Shown: positions 31,691-42,547, counted from the first letter of the stretch. The stretch: DNA of 64,000 nucleotides from Lepidostoma basale (GCA_022606425.2 JAHDVF020001023.1:124001-188000), one strand, 5' to 3'. Numbers and translations are program-made. Notes: generated by a model not told the origin, from the letters alone.

Positions 31691-32084
31691 TTTTCCCATT
31701 GTATAAGTATGTTTTTACGCTGTACCATGCGTGTATAGTAATGTAGAACTGTCATGCTTTTGATAATTCAATAAATAGATGAAAATGAAAATATAAGATA
31801 TGTAAGACTAGCCTGCTATAAACACAAAGAAGTAGACGCAGTCAAAGATCTAATTAGCATTTAAAACACGAGTTAAGAAAAATTAAGGCAATTTTTTTAA
31901 CCCATCAATTCGCAGTGTAGGAAATTTGCTACAAACCGAAAGATATACTAATATTTATAGAATGCTTGAATTTCATACAAATTCTTATTGTAGTCTAAAC
32001 AACTCCTCTATATTTCCATCTAATGGTGTACACAAGCCATCGCTGGTGATGCAAGTTTACGAAAAAAAATACTACCTATGACGG
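31691..32084. other. Unassigned sequence
   Basis: No feature recognised. Confidence 0.3.
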
Positions 32085-32085
32085 T

Positions 32086-32136
32086 TGATTTCTGCCTACC
32101 CATCCAGTGAGACGGCGTAATGGTTAGTTAGTTATA
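32086..32136 (+). mobile_element. LINE-A terminal 50 bp
   Basis: TTCTGCCTACCCATCCAGTG, AGACGGCGTAATGGTTAGTT, AGTTA: only the last codons and GTTA tail. SINE S1 starts directly after it. Confidence 0.7.
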
Positions 32137-32139
32137 TTC

Positions 32140-32394
32140 GACGACCTTCGTGGGTAAGTAGCAAGTGCTAGGACTGCCACACCAAAGGTCCCGAGTTTGA
32201 ATCTCGGGGTGGCAGTGTAATTACCACATTGTTTTTAGTCTGGTGTAGAATTCACGTGACAATAAAACGGCGATAGATTAGCTACCTATCATATGTCATA
32301 AGAATCAATATGATATCTACACGCTTAACATCGATTTGGCTCGAATGTAAAGAACGAATCAACAAAATAATAATAATAATAATATGATATATTT
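32140..32394 (+). mobile_element. SINE S1, tRNA-derived
   Basis: GACGACCTTCGTGGGTAAGT with a mutated A box, a changed B box (AGTTTGAATCTC), GGTGTAGAATTCACGTGACA, CATCGATTTGGCTCG and an AATAATAATAATA tail. Older than the 22548 copy. Confidence 0.85.
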
Positions 32395-32439
32395 TGAAAT
32401 AGATTACTAAATCTGTCGCAATAATAAAATATTGCAGTT

Positions 32440-32832
32440 ACATCTCCAGGCGTTATCTAGCAATACGATAATGGCGGTAGCCTTTCACATTGCGTTAATA
32501 AAAAGATCTTCTGCTTTATGCTTAAAAAAATCCAATCTTCATAGATGGCGCTAGTGTGTAGATTGAAACTACCATGTGAAGTGTGGTGTTTCAGATTAAC
32601 ATATATACAACTTCCAAAAAAAAATTGTCAGACATGGTGGTCATAAGAAAAGGTGGAATGGGGAATTTTGTATTGCCTAAAGCGTGCGTTAACCCAACCA
32701 AGTCCTGTAAACACCTCGATCACCATATTCTGTTTCCAATTTGCATTTTCGTCTCTATTGAGATACAATTAATCCTTGAATTGATTACCCGCAATGGGTA
32801 AAATCCAGTATTCGTCTATAAGTATTTGTATA
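32440..32832 (-). repeat. Family T repeat, copy 3
   Basis: The complement contains the full block order: ATTGTATCTCAATAGAGACG, GGTGATCGAGGTGTTTACAG, TCTGACAATTT, TAGCGCCATCTATGAAGATT, then AGAAGATCTTTTTATTAACG, CAATGTGAAAGGCTACCGCC. The flank CCGCAATGGGTAAAATCCAG is shared with copy 1. Confidence 0.75.
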
Positions 32833-32861
32833 CATTCAAAATGTTGTAAAAATAAATAAGT

Positions 32862-32972
32862 CTCCCGCAGGGGCGAAAAGAGAAGGATGGAGTGCCGCTT
32901 CGGTTAAAGTGTGGCAGTCCATTTTTTCTGCTTCCCCCTTCGGGAAGACATGATGGTTAGTTAGTTTGTTAG
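32862..32972 (+). mobile_element. SINE-A copy, 5' truncated
   Basis: CTCCCGCAGGGGCGAAAAGA, GAAGGATGGAGTGCCGCTTC, then the LINE-A end AGTGTGGCAGTCCATTTTTT and GATGGTTAGTTAGTTTGTTA. Confidence 0.8.
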
Positions 32973-32999
32973 ATAAGCAAAAATATAATTATTTTTGTT

Positions 33000-33510
33000 A
33001 GAATTTAAAAACAATCATAAAATTAAGGGTTACTACAGATTCTACTAATAAGCTTCAGATACGAGTACCAGCGGAGAATTTATGTATGGCAGCAAATTGG
33101 TTTTTTCACAAAACAAAAGGTCCCAATAAATTATGTGGATATGTTTAAGTAACGCGTGAATAACAAAACATAAAGGTTTGTAAATAATTGACACTTCAAC
33201 GAGTACATATTAGCACGAAAACTGAAGTGACTCTTCTTGCTGAAGGACGACCGCCTGTGTTTGCCTTGTGAAAATGAGTAAGCTGGATCTTGAAGACACT
33301 TCAGCATAACAGTTAATTAACATTATTTACTAAAAAATATTGTCCACACGGAACTTTACGACCTTGAGGAAATACCCATCTGAATATTTAATTAACTACA
33401 AATCATACATTCTGAGTGGTACTTATGAATATTAATAACACAATTTTTGTAGTTCCCTATACTTTGTTGTAATTATTTTTAAAATCTTAAAAATAATGGT
33501 TGTGGAAACC
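33000..33510. other. Unassigned sequence
   Basis: No feature recognised. Confidence 0.3.
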
Positions 33511-33514
33511 AAAG

Positions 33515-33660
33515 AGCTTTTTTCTTCTTCTTCTTGACCTATTACTCTCTGCGTCAGATTCCTGCCAGCTATTTTTCCATCTTTTTTAAGGTAGTCCCCA
33601 ATTGTGTATCGTGTGGATCCACCGTTTAAACACGCATTCCACATGCGGAGAGCTTGTTTA
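33515..33660 (-). mobile_element. LINE-E-like 3' tail
   Basis: The plus strand has TTCTTCTTCTTCTTGACCTA, then CCATCTTTTTTAAGGTAGTC. The minus strand reads MWNACLNGGSTRYTIGDYLK, KDGKIAGRNLTQRVIGQEEE, EKS, running into the GAA tail. Similar layout to the other GAAGAA-tailed ends; family uncertain. Confidence 0.45.
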
Positions 33661-33867
33661 GAACAGTATGTGGACGCTACACCAACCGTGGGCTACACAG
33701 CTCTCCACCAAGGTCACCCCTGTAGAGAGCTTGTTTCAAACAGTGTGGCACGGCCTTTTGATTGAACGTCTTTTATGTCCAATGGAGGTATAATTAGTAT
33801 GTGTAAAATAATAAAATAATAATAAATAAATTATTTACATTCATGAAGTACAATAATTAACACTCAT

Positions 33868-33972
33868 ACACACAACCACACAATCACACACACACACACA
33901 CCACACCAATACACACACCCACACCCACACCTCCCCCCCCCCCTCCCACACACACACACACATACAAATACA
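33868..33972 (+). repeat. CA microsatellite with poly-C core
   Basis: Alternating CA runs interrupted by CCCACACC and an 11-base C run. The minus-strand ORF of V, C and W residues across it is an artefact. Confidence 0.9.
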
Positions 33973-34445
33973 AGAGATTTTTTTATGAGTTGCTAATATG
34001 AAGAAAATATTGCATAATTCCCTTTTCACGTTATCATTTTTTGAAAATATAAATAAAGTCGTAATATGTATTATTATATCCTCATATATTAAATTTAATT
34101 TGTAAAATTAGTTATTTAATATTTCAATTATATAATTGGTCAGACGGCAGGTTGATTTTAAATAGGTTGCAAAAGGTATTATTACTTGAAAAAAGTTAAA
34201 ATAATTCAAATGTCACGTGAGGCCAGTGGATATTGGGAGTAATGGTAGAGTATTTATGTAAAATATTAGCGGCAGAGCGTACAGGTGAAACACCTAACTA
34301 TGTAGGCCAAACGCGATTCGTCACCGAGTCTACCATTTTCCTAACTTCCGATTCATATGACTTTGAACGGCGGTAAATCGAAGCAAAACTGTTTCAAAGT
34401 CGAGCAAAAAGGTATTTCTATTATACCAATTTGGTTAATACACTA
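33973..34445. other. Unassigned sequence
   Basis: No feature recognised. Confidence 0.3.
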
Positions 34446-34560
34446 CTTATTAATTGGGGGCAAGTAAGGTGCCTCCATGCCTGGTGTTATTGTTATACCC
34501 GGCGCCCATGGAAACGATTTAAAGTGGGACAAACTTTCCACCACAATGACCAAACCATCC
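34446..34560 (+). repeat. Dispersed repeat R, copy 2
   Basis: GTGCCTCCATGCCTGGTGTT, CCCGGCGCCCATGGAAACGA, AACTTTCCACCACAATGACC match copies at 24635 and 40915. Confidence 0.55.
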
Positions 34561-34641
34561 ACCTAATAGATTGCTATTGACAAGAATAAGAAGAAGGAGA
34601 AGACGGAGCAGAAGGAGAACAAGAATGATATTTGGATATGT

Positions 34642-34892
34642 CGCACGCTTAATAGAACACTGGCTTAACTCAAAAAAGCAAGTTTTGCTCAATCTGACAC
34701 GAGTCGGTGTTTTAACAAAAACAGTCGAAAAACACGTACGAATAGATAGCGTTAAGATTGTGAACGATTATTGTACTACGAATGGATAGCGTTAACATTG
34801 TGAAAAATAGATGGATAGCGTTAACACAAGCTTCTGTCTAATGTTAACTCAATTATGACCTCATAATCGGTCAGTTTACTATTAAGCGTGCG
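34642..34892 (-). mobile_element. 251-bp TIR element, copy 2
   Basis: Same CGCACGCTTAATAG termini as 131-385, in opposite orientation, with the same three internal GATAGCGTTAA words. The flanking 4-mer is ATGT on both sides (34638-34641, 34893-34896), different from copy 1, as expected for independent insertions. Confidence 0.85.
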
Positions 34893-34896
34893 ATGT

Positions 34897-35375
34897 GAAC
34901 TATCTAACTAACCATTACGCCTTTTCTCTGTAGTAATAGACAGACAGCATGGACCACTATACGATTCTATTCTGATTTACCTCTCGAGCTTCCTCTATAT
35001 TCAAAAATCGTAAAATGCACGCTCGTCGATTTTCCCATCTTCGAATGCGGCTGCCTTTAAGTAATTGATTAAATTGGTCATGCCATATGTTTCTCGGCCG
35101 TCCTCTGCTACTTTTCCCATTCACATTGCTTGTATTTAGTTTTTTAACCATTCTTCTTTCATCCATTCATTCCACATGTCCAAACCATCTAAGATATCCG
35201 TTTTTAATTTTACTTAGGATGCAATCATTTGCCTTATTTCGTCGTTCGGTATTCTGTCATTTATTGTTTTCCCACACATTCTTCTCAGTGGTCTCTTTTC
35301 TAAGGCCTTTATCCTACTTTCATCCTTTTTCTGATAGTTTTAAGCTTAACTTTTATACATAAGGGTTGCTATTAG
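34897..35375 (-). pseudogene. LINE-A-like 3' end, divergent
   Basis: The minus strand reads GYLRWFGHVE-like bases, MDERRMVKKLNTSNVNGKSS, RGRPRNIWHDQFNQLLKGSR, NRRACILRFLNIEEAREVNQ, NRIV. The upstream part (35200-35340) keeps MCGKTI..-like wording. The GTTA tail is seen as CTAACTAACC at 34904-34913. More diverged from the consensus than other copies. Confidence 0.75.
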
Positions 35376-35584
35376 AATTATGTACTGCCATTTTGCTCCA
35401 TAAGTGTATCAGAATTACAACTAAACTAAACTAATACAATAAAATACTAAAATTAAAAAAAACATTATATTGTTTAATTTCATTTCATTTATTTATTTAA
35501 ATATATCCTAAGCAATACAGAACTATTTTCAAATAATAAAAAGGGCGAGAAACATAAGTTACATGACAAATATAATAAAATTAA

Positions 35585-36140
35585 TATACAATTATAATAA
35601 GGACAGTGCTTCCCTCAGGTGAGCCAGACTATCACAAAATTCTTCAAATTCCGAGGTGACACGATTTAGCAAAGATATTGCTCTACCCACAATCGGCAGT
35701 TTGGTTCTGCATCGTGGGAGATAAAACAATCTATGGCCCCTTTGTCGAAGATCAGGGACGAACAGACCTACATCACTCAGGATTTCTGAGTTGTGTATAC
35801 AACCGCCTAACAATCGAAAGAAGTGAACACCCAAGCGAATGTTTCGTCTCCTCTCGTGTGACTAGTAGCCTAGCATCCCTAGCAAGAAATCAGTCGGAAA
35901 AATAAAGAAAAATATCATATTCACTAAGATAGAGATATCGCAGAAATTTCTTCTAAACTCTCTCGAAAAGTATCTAAAAAGCACCTGAATATTGTGGATG
36001 TGTGAACGACGGTAATGCCGACCCGTGAGATTGGAAGATAAAATCAGGCGTTTTTGATCCTAGACAATTTTAGGGAGAGATGAGGACCAACTTCCGCCAC
36101 CTGGGTAATACTCGCATGCTCGATTTGATTAATATTAAAA
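35585..36140 (-). pseudogene. LINE-G ORF2 C-terminal end
   Basis: The minus strand reads, across frameshifts, an RRNFCDISILVN block and a LGMLGYYSHERRRNIRLGV-like block, then (open, 35592-35834) HFFRLLGGCIHNSEILSDVG, LFVPDLRQRGHRLFYLPRCR, TKLPIVGRAISLLNRVTSEF. 'RLFY-P-CRT' near the C-terminus is typical of jockey-superfamily and CR1-group ORF2 ends. No RT domain remains. Confidence 0.7.
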
Positions 36141-36293
36141 ACCTTGTAATAAATTAGATTTTATCTTAGATTGCGCCGCTGAAAAAGTAAGCTTTTTACA
36201 CAAAATAATATACATTTTTGATTTGATAAGGGGCCGGTGAGTAATTTTTTTAAAGGGGCGGAATGCCAAAAAAGATTGGAACCTATTCATTAT

Positions 36294-36380
36294 AGCAGGG
36301 TGTCTCAAACTACGTTCCGCAGAAGACCAATGTTACACTGAACCTGAATCCCGCGGCACACTGCAACACATATCTACTAC
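36294..36380 (+). mobile_element. Possible hAT-like terminal fragment
   Basis: CAGGGTGTCTCAAACTACGT, TCCGCAGAAGACC, then CCGCGGCACACTGCAAC. This layout (CAGGG-GT-TCAAACT near a CCGCGGCACAC) resembles ends of hAT elements known from animals. No partner end was found. Confidence 0.35.
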
Positions 36381-36599
36381 TTCATATTGAAAAGCGAGTA
36401 ATTATCAATATATTAAAATGCAACTTAGCAATATTGGGCCTGATATCAAGAAGATAAGCAATTCAAATACTCAAAATAAATTTAAACATTAAGTAATTAA
36501 TGTATGCATATTATTTTTTTGTTTTCATTAAATTATAGTTTTATATTGAAAAAAATATAAGCAAAACTAAAAAATGAAGTGTTTACATTGTTTTTTTGT

Positions 36600-36902
36600 G
36601 AATGTATACTTATACTTGTATACGAATACTGGATTTCACCCATGGTGGGTGAATAATTCATGAAATTTAATTGTATCTCAATAGAGACGAAGATGCAAAC
36701 TGGAAACTGAATATGTTTGATCAAGGTGTTTACAGGACTTATGACCTGTCATTGGTTGGGTTACGCGCACGTTTTATATATATATATTTATATAATTTTT
36801 AACCAATGACAGGTCATAAGTCCTGTAAACACCTTGATCAACCATATTCAGTTTCCAGTTTGCATCTTCGTCTCTATTGAGATACAATTAAATTTCATGT
36901 TT
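36600..36902. repeat. Family T palindrome, copy 4
   Basis: Arms about 36658-36763 and 36811-36902 are near-perfect complements, from TGAAATTTAATTGTATCTCA to GACCTGTCATTGGTTGG, around a TATATATA-rich loop of about 45 bp. Only the first third of the T element is present, duplicated head to head. Confidence 0.85.
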
Positions 36903-37404
36903 ACAATGTGTTCCATTTCAGAAAAAGTTTGGGAAACCCTTCATTACAAGAATTATATTTTTGGCGAATCAAGTCTTATCGACAATTTTAGAATATTTTT
37001 CTCTCGTGAGACAAGAATATATGTGTGTGCAATTTAAATTTACGTTCAATATGGAATAATTACCATTAATTTAATACGCAAAAATTACGATCTCACCTGA
37101 ATTTGAGTCTTTGTTTTTACCGATAACGGAATGATTCAATTTGCCAGCAGTCAATAACATTTGATTAATAAGTCAGTCAACTCTTTCACGGTGCATTTTT
37201 GGAAAAGTTTTCTTTAGATGAGGAAAAATAAACAAAAACGGAAATTCCATCAACTGCACAATGTGAGAAGGATAATACCAATTTAATTATTTTTCCAAAT
37301 GTATCATCAATGACGAATCTTGGGAAAGATTTGCATTATAATATTATTTAATGTAATAATACTCTTATTTGGGTGCAAGGAGACTGATTATTTGAATAAT
37401 TTTG
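36903..37404. other. Unassigned AT-rich sequence
   Basis: No feature recognised. Confidence 0.3.
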
Positions 37405-37575
37405 TTATTTAATGAAAACGTCATTTTTCTAGAAGTTTTATATTATTTTATGGGAATGACATGTTTCACCCTTCTAAGGCATTATAAAATGTCAAATGAC
37501 ATGGCGAAACATGTCACTCCCATAAAATATAATAAAGTTTCTAGAAAACCGACGTTTTCATTCATATATAATAAT
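37405..37575. repeat. H1 palindromic repeat
   Basis: AATGAAAACGTCATTTTTCT, AGAAGTTTTATATTATTTTA, TGGGAATGACATGTTTCACC and the complementary arm ATGGCGAAACATGTCACTCC, ending GACGTTTTCATTC. The plus-strand arm has GAAA-CATG-TC. Confidence 0.8.
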
Positions 37576-37644
37576 TAAACTCGTAGAACTTTGATACCTA
37601 GCCTCTACTTGTTGCTTTGACAATTTTAAAAATTAAATTAAATA

Positions 37645-37740
37645 CAGTTTGTGTATAGCCCTGAGAAAGCTCGCTTTAGAGTGAAAGCGGTTGGCGCTAC
37701 TAACTCAATTGAAGTGGTTACTACTAAGTAAAAAGGCGTT
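37645..37740 (+). repeat. H7 repeat with hammerhead-like core
   Basis: TTTGTGTATAGCCCTGAGAA, AGCTCGCTTTAGAGTGAAAG, CGGTTGGCGCTAC. Box CTGAGAA at 37661; GAAAGCGGTT has a damaged CCGG word. Matches the minus-strand copy at 13330-13440. Confidence 0.65.
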
Positions 37741-38300
37741 TAATTTTATTTTCGAACTTATAAAAGTCGAAAGAAAGTAATAAGCTCCACAAATAAATTT
37801 AGAAACTTTAGACCGTGTTTGATAAAATAAAAAACTTTAATATACTCACATGATTGTTATTGCGAAAGAAATGTAGACTAGTCGTTTAACTAGCCTCTTG
37901 TATAATTTGTTAAACTCTAGTATATTTTTTGTGTTGTTTTTATGCCAAGCTAACGAAGTTATTATACTCATTAATGCACGTGTAAGGAAACTTCGCCTTG
38001 CTGTTGCATACCGGATAACCGTAACGTAATATAATTCTATGCACCAAAATCTTTCACGGTTAGCATTTATCACCACTCGCATATGACGTACTCACACGAG
38101 GAATCATAGTTGGATCTAATGCGATGAATGAACACATATTTCCCCAGTATAAATAATATTAAGAATTCGGAAAACTGTGAAATTTCTGATTGCTTGTATT
38201 TTCAGATTTTCATTTAAGCTTCGGTAAAACCCGACCAAAATAACAATTGATAGTCTGTAATATGTATTTGTATTGAAATTTGCTACTTGACTTTGCATAA
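37741..38300. other. Unassigned sequence
   Basis: No feature recognised. Confidence 0.3.
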
Positions 38301-38303
38301 TAT

Positions 38304-38522
38304 TTCATCATCTACATCATCATCATCAGCAGTTAGTCATCCACTGCTGAATGTAGGACTCTCCCAAAGCACGCCACCGCCCCCTATCCATTGCCGCTCC
38401 CATCCATGTCCACCAAGCCTCTTCAGATCGTCGGTCCAGCGGGCAGGAGGACGTCCAACTCTACAAAATCCTGTACGCAGTCTCCACTCCAGAACCCGTC
38501 TTCCCCGTCGGCTGTCGGTTCT
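38304..38522 (-). mobile_element. LINE-D-like 3' end with GAT tail
   Basis: The minus strand has GTGGAGACTGCGTACAGGAT (V-LR--L), GGACGTCCTCCTGCCCGCTG (GRP-AR-W), GACGATCTGAAGAGGCTTGG (DDL-RLGG) and TACATTCAGCAGTGGATGAC (YIQQW-). The tail GATGATGATGATG is seen as ATCATCATC at 38315-38327. Frames are broken. Confidence 0.7.
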
Positions 38523-38815
38523 TCGACAGATATAATATTTATGGTAATAATTATGAATACAAAATTATATATTATATAAAATTTGCATCAAAATGCTACA
38601 ATGAATAAATAAAGAAATGATATAATTTAAAATCCAACTTGCAGAAATTTATATACATATAAGAATATCCTGAACAAATTTCTATTTAAACAATTTTTAA
38701 AAATATAATAAATTATTGTATTTGTCCATCACAGTAATGTTTTGCTTGGTCCTCATACATTTTCGCGTGTTAGTTTTTTTTTAAATATGTAAATAAAGAA
38801 TTTGTAGTAAATAAT
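38523..38815. other. Unassigned AT-rich sequence
   Basis: No feature recognised. Confidence 0.3.
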
Positions 38816-38985
38816 CGGGTGATGGTCTAAGGGGTAGAACGCTTGACTTATGATCAAGGGGACTTAGGTTCGAGCCTGGGCACGACCAGATTCCTTCTTC
38901 ATAATAATGAGCTATTTTCTGCTCACATTGAAGATTGTAAAATAAATTCTAATATCATTGATTTAAATCTTTGGTGTTAGTCTTG
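38816..38985 (+). mobile_element. SINE S2, tRNA-derived, best copy
   Basis: GGGTGATGGTCTAAGGGGTA gives an A box; GGTTCGAGCCT at 38868 gives a near-consensus B box about 40 bp later. The body is TCCTTCTTCATAATAATGAG, CTATTTTCTGCTCACATTGA, ending GATTTAAATCTTTGGTG. No CCA or acceptor-stem closure, so it is a SINE and not a tRNA gene. Confidence 0.85.
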
Positions 38986-39126
38986 TTAAAAAAAAAATTA
39001 TTGTTTAAAAGATATGGTTATTATTCTTATACGTAACTTTAGATATTATAAAATAAAAAACATCGGTCTGTAAATAATGCAATTGGTCTGTAAATAATAT
39101 ATATAACATAATATGGTACCTCATAT
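38986..39126. other. Unassigned short AT-rich stretch
   Basis: No feature recognised. Confidence 0.3.
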
Positions 39127-39420
39127 TCAGTTTTGTAACCACCTCAAGACTTGAATTAATACCAGACAAGATTTTTTATCACATAGAACCAGTATTTCAT
39201 AGACACCTGCATAATCCAAATAAATGTACCAAATCCTAGATAGCATCTTCAGGAGTTTCCACGTTCCCCCATCTAATGGCAACCTGATTGATTCTACAGT
39301 AACGCACAAACGTGTTGCCAAGATTCCTTTAACCGCGGTTGTATCAATACATGTGGAATGAGATTGTACAACGCGGATGAAAGAAACAAACGCGGAGATT
39401 TCCATGCCGCGTCTGTACAA
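39127..39420 (-). other. 97-codon open frame, unknown
   Basis: The minus strand is open over 97 codons with a near-normal residue mix (AFVSFIRVVQSHSTCIDTTA, RLPLDGGTWKLLKMLSRIWY and so on). CpG and G+C exceed those of the flanks, so it may be transposon or exon debris. I do not recognise the product. No splice sites convincingly bound it. Confidence 0.25.
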
Positions 39421-39854
39421 ATTCCGGCCTTGAAATTAACTTAAATCAAAACCGGATTTTAAAATATTGTCCGCTATTTGTTTATAAAGCTAACACTGTA
39501 GAACAATATTACAAGATATCACTATGAAAACGTTATGTATCAACCCTTTACAAATATAAAATATACACTATAAATATTATAAGATAAATACATAAATATA
39601 TTTATGTGGAAAGAAACGGGAAACGACCACATTGAAAGGCCCAAGTGGCATTAAAAAAAACAGCAAAGTTATTAGACTTCGCTGCAAACCAGTCAATAGG
39701 AATGAAACTAAAAAGAAGAATCTTTACGTAGAGTTTATTGATATCTATGGATTAAAGCGTCTTACGTTAACACTCTCGACGCTTTTATTTTATTCAATTT
39801 ATATAAAGAAAATAATAATAATAATAAAAGCTTTTAGTTATAACCCACTAGATT

Positions 39855-40425
39855 TTTAACGTTGACCGGTTTCGACAGCTAGCTGCCATATCAATAGAAT
39901 AAAACTCGACATACAATTTCGCAGTTGCCATGGCATATTCATCAAATCGTTATATTTCCCGTAGTATTTTCGAAGCAGCCTTTTTCCCTCGAGCCTGTAA
40001 TGTTGTTGCGCTGCATGAAGCTCTTTATTAAGCGAAGAACGTGTTTCCTCCGTTTTTCTTCTTTTAGTCCTCTCACTAGAATCTTCAAATGATTTAGAAG
40101 GCCGACCTGGTCGAGTTTGCTTGTTTGCTGAAAGTTCAAATGTTCCTTCTAACCACTTTTCATTCGTTTTTAGAAACATTGCTTCTTTTCTATGGGCTTT
40201 CGACCATTTTTCTTTCATTGATGTTTTAAAATATGCAACTCTTTGTTTGAAACTGCTTAGATTATCTGGAGTGTCACCACAACAGGACAATAGGTGATTT
40301 TCTAGATATTTAATTTTTTCATCTAAATTAGGTAAATCTTGCTGCTGCATTTGATCGTAAAGATATTTACGGTTTACGATTTTTGTACCCAATGTACCAG
40401 ATATACCCAAAATAGAGAAAATCAC
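39855..40425 (-). pseudogene. Unknown transposon-associated protein fragment
   Basis: Longest ORF in the window (189 codons). It opens with GTG, not ATG, so the true start lies elsewhere or is an exon edge (IFSILGISGTLGTKIVNRKY). The body has a soluble, charged profile: LDEKIKYLENHLLSCCGDTP, SSFKQRVAYFKTSMKEKWSK, HRKEAMFLKTNEKWLEGTF, then basic PGRPSKSFEDSSERTKRRKT, which is AT-hook- and NLS-like, then a helical HAAQQHYRLEGKRLLRKYY. From memory, similar 'CCGDTP...PGRPSKSFE-SS-RSKRRK' proteins recur as uncharacterised proteins in animals, often near transposons; unverified. The last 25 or so codons and the stop come from an H8 repeat, so the 3' end is cut off. Confidence 0.5.
39858..39905 (-). 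repeat. H8 fragment with GAAA-CCGG-TC word
   Basis: The minus strand reads TTGATATGGCAGCTAGCTGT, CGAAACCGGTCAACG. GCAGCTAGCTG can fold as a short hairpin and CCGG plus TC follows GAAA. It disrupts the ORF above. Confidence 0.45.
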
Positions 40426-40577
40426 ACTTTATTACATTTTAAGAAAAAGTTGATAAAAAGAAGTGATTACATTTAAGGACTTTTTTAAATACTTTTACTT
40501 TCATTATTTACAATTAACTTCTACCAAGAAATTTATAATAATAACTTTTCAGTTTATATTAACCATATTAACAATAC
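40426..40577. other. Short unassigned spacer
   Basis: Nothing recognised between the ORF and the SINE. Confidence 0.3.
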
Positions 40578-40764
40578 GTCGACCTTCGTGGCAGAGTGGT
40601 AAGAGCTCTGGCTTCCATACCGAAGGTCCCGGGTTCGATTCCCGGCAATGGCAATGTGATTGTCACACTGTCTTTGGTCTGGTGTAGAATTCTCGCGACG
40701 ATAAAATGGCGATATATTGGCTACCTATCACATGTCATAAGAATCAATATAATAGCTAAAAATA
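40578..40764 (+). mobile_element. SINE S1, 3'-shortened copy
   Basis: GTCGACCTTCGTGGCAGAGT (A box TGGCAGAGTGG) and GGTTCGATTCC at about 40634: both promoter boxes are the cleanest of the S1 copies. The body ends after CATGTCATAAGAATCAATAT without the AATAAT tail. Confidence 0.85.
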
Positions 40765-40914
40765 AATTGTATACAGTAATTGGGTTCAAACGACCTGTTG
40801 TATACAAGAAAAAAAATACAAACTTTTTTTAGTTGAGATGTTATTTGTAATATTTATATTATTTTTCATCCTGTCAATGGCAAGCTGTATTCAATGGGAG
40901 TTGCCCTAAAAATG

Positions 40915-41035
40915 ATCATTTCTATTATTTTCTCTCTCCATTATGGTGGAAGGTTTGGCCGAGTTTATGTCGTTTCCTAGGGCGCCGAGTGTTATAGTTA
41001 GTTACACGTGAAGGCACATTCCTTACCCCTTAATA
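40915..41035 (-). repeat. Dispersed repeat R, copy 3
   Basis: The complement has TAACTATAACACTCGGCGCC, CTAGGAAACGACATAAACTC, GGCCAAACCTTCCACCATAA. Confidence 0.55.
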
Positions 41036-41484
41036 ATTTTTTTATTGACATTTAGTTGTTTACGTATTATTTTCAATCGTGATTATCGGGATTATCGGAT
41101 TACAGTGTAGAAACATTTAAATGAATGTTAATATGTTACGCGTAGTACCCAACGAGCACACAAAACACCTAAAACGTGTGCATGCGAGCACTTCAAACAA
41201 TCCAAGTACCTACCAATATAAACATTAAATTACGCACGGCAAAAACGTGTCATCTTACAGCACAATAAAACTATTAATCTTTGGTTCTTCATTGCCAAAG
41301 TATTTATTACAAATATATAATAAAATATGAAGCGGATGTTGTCTTAAATATTTACAGAGAATCAAGTTTTACTAGTTTTTCCACATCAAACATACAATAT
41401 ATGATATTTAAAAACATACAAAATAATACTTGAAAAATATATATTCACCATAACCCATCGGATTATAGGAAATATAAAAAACCA
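41036..41484. other. Unassigned sequence
   Basis: No feature recognised. Confidence 0.3.
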
Positions 41485-41485
41485 A

Positions 41486-41940
41486 CTAACTAACTAACCA
41501 TCACGTCTCCCCAAAGGGGTAGGCAGAAAGAATGAACTTCCACACTATTCGTACCTGACATATTTCTCTTGCTTCCTCAACATTAATACATCGTGTCATG
41601 CACGCGCGTCGATTTCTCTGACTCCTCACATGGCCGACATTCAATATTTAATTTATTTGATCGGGCCAAGTTTTGCTCGGTCTTCCTCTATTTCTGGTTC
41701 CATTTACATCGTTAACATATATATTTTTTTACCATTCTTTCTTCATTCATTATTTTCATGTGTCCAAACCATCTTAATGATCCTTTCATTATTTTGTTCA
41801 TAACACCATCATTCGCACCGCATTCACTTCTTATATTTTCATTCGACACTCTATCATACACAGAGTTTCCGCACATTCGTCTAAGAGATCTCATTTCTAC
41901 TGCATTTATTCTACTTTCATCCTTTTTTGCCAGGAAATAT
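41486..41940 (-). pseudogene. LINE-A 3' end, frameshifted
   Basis: The minus strand begins MRSLRRMCGNSVYDRVSNEN, IRSECGANDGVMNKIMKGSL, RWFGHMKIMNEERMVK. After a shift come GRPRQNLARSN-like bases and the C-terminal part. The TAAC repeats at 41486-41501 are the GTTA tail. Complete from the RMCG block to the 3' end. Confidence 0.85.
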
Positions 41941-42545
41941 AAAATTTGTTCTTAATTTGTATCGAAGCAAATAGCCCGATCCAGGTATCGGGTATATCTA
42001 GGATTAATGTAGAAAAACAATAGAGTATAGACGGGAATTAGTATAATAACAGAAAACCACGCAAACATGTCTCAGTATAATGTCTAAAAGGGCACTAAAT
42101 TATACCAAACTTCAATTAGGAAAGATTAAACTGAGGAAAACCAAGAAAAACTTCGCACAACCAAATACATCATATTTTAGAGTGTAAGAAGAGTGGGGTT
42201 TGTAAGAAGCCAAAACTATTGAATTTCGTGCATTATACAAATGCTAGTTTTGTTTCTGTCTCTCTGTCACCGCCTTTCCTACTGGGCATCTCACTTCTTC
42301 CCTTCCCAATAACACAGTTTCATGCCTATACCAGAATGTTCTATAATAATAAATAATAATAAAGAAAAAATAGTTCTTAAACAATAAGACGGATCCCATC
42401 ATACTCTACAATAATGTTAATGGGAATTCTGTACAAGAATTCAAAAGTTCAAAAGATTAAGGTTACCGGTACGAACATATGTAGCTATAAGACAAGAAAA
42501 AAAAAATCAGAAAAAAACAAATCTCAAAAGTTCCTCATACGAGTA
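41941..42545. other. Unassigned sequence
   Basis: No feature recognised. Confidence 0.3.
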
Positions 42546-42547
42546 TA

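Noticed and set aside
33841..34029. 62-codon minus ORF of V, C, W residues
   Set aside because: Translation of a CA microsatellite.
38816..38890. Second tRNA-like sequence
   Set aside because: Repeated with the same non-tRNA body at 18420 and 14768; SINE S2.
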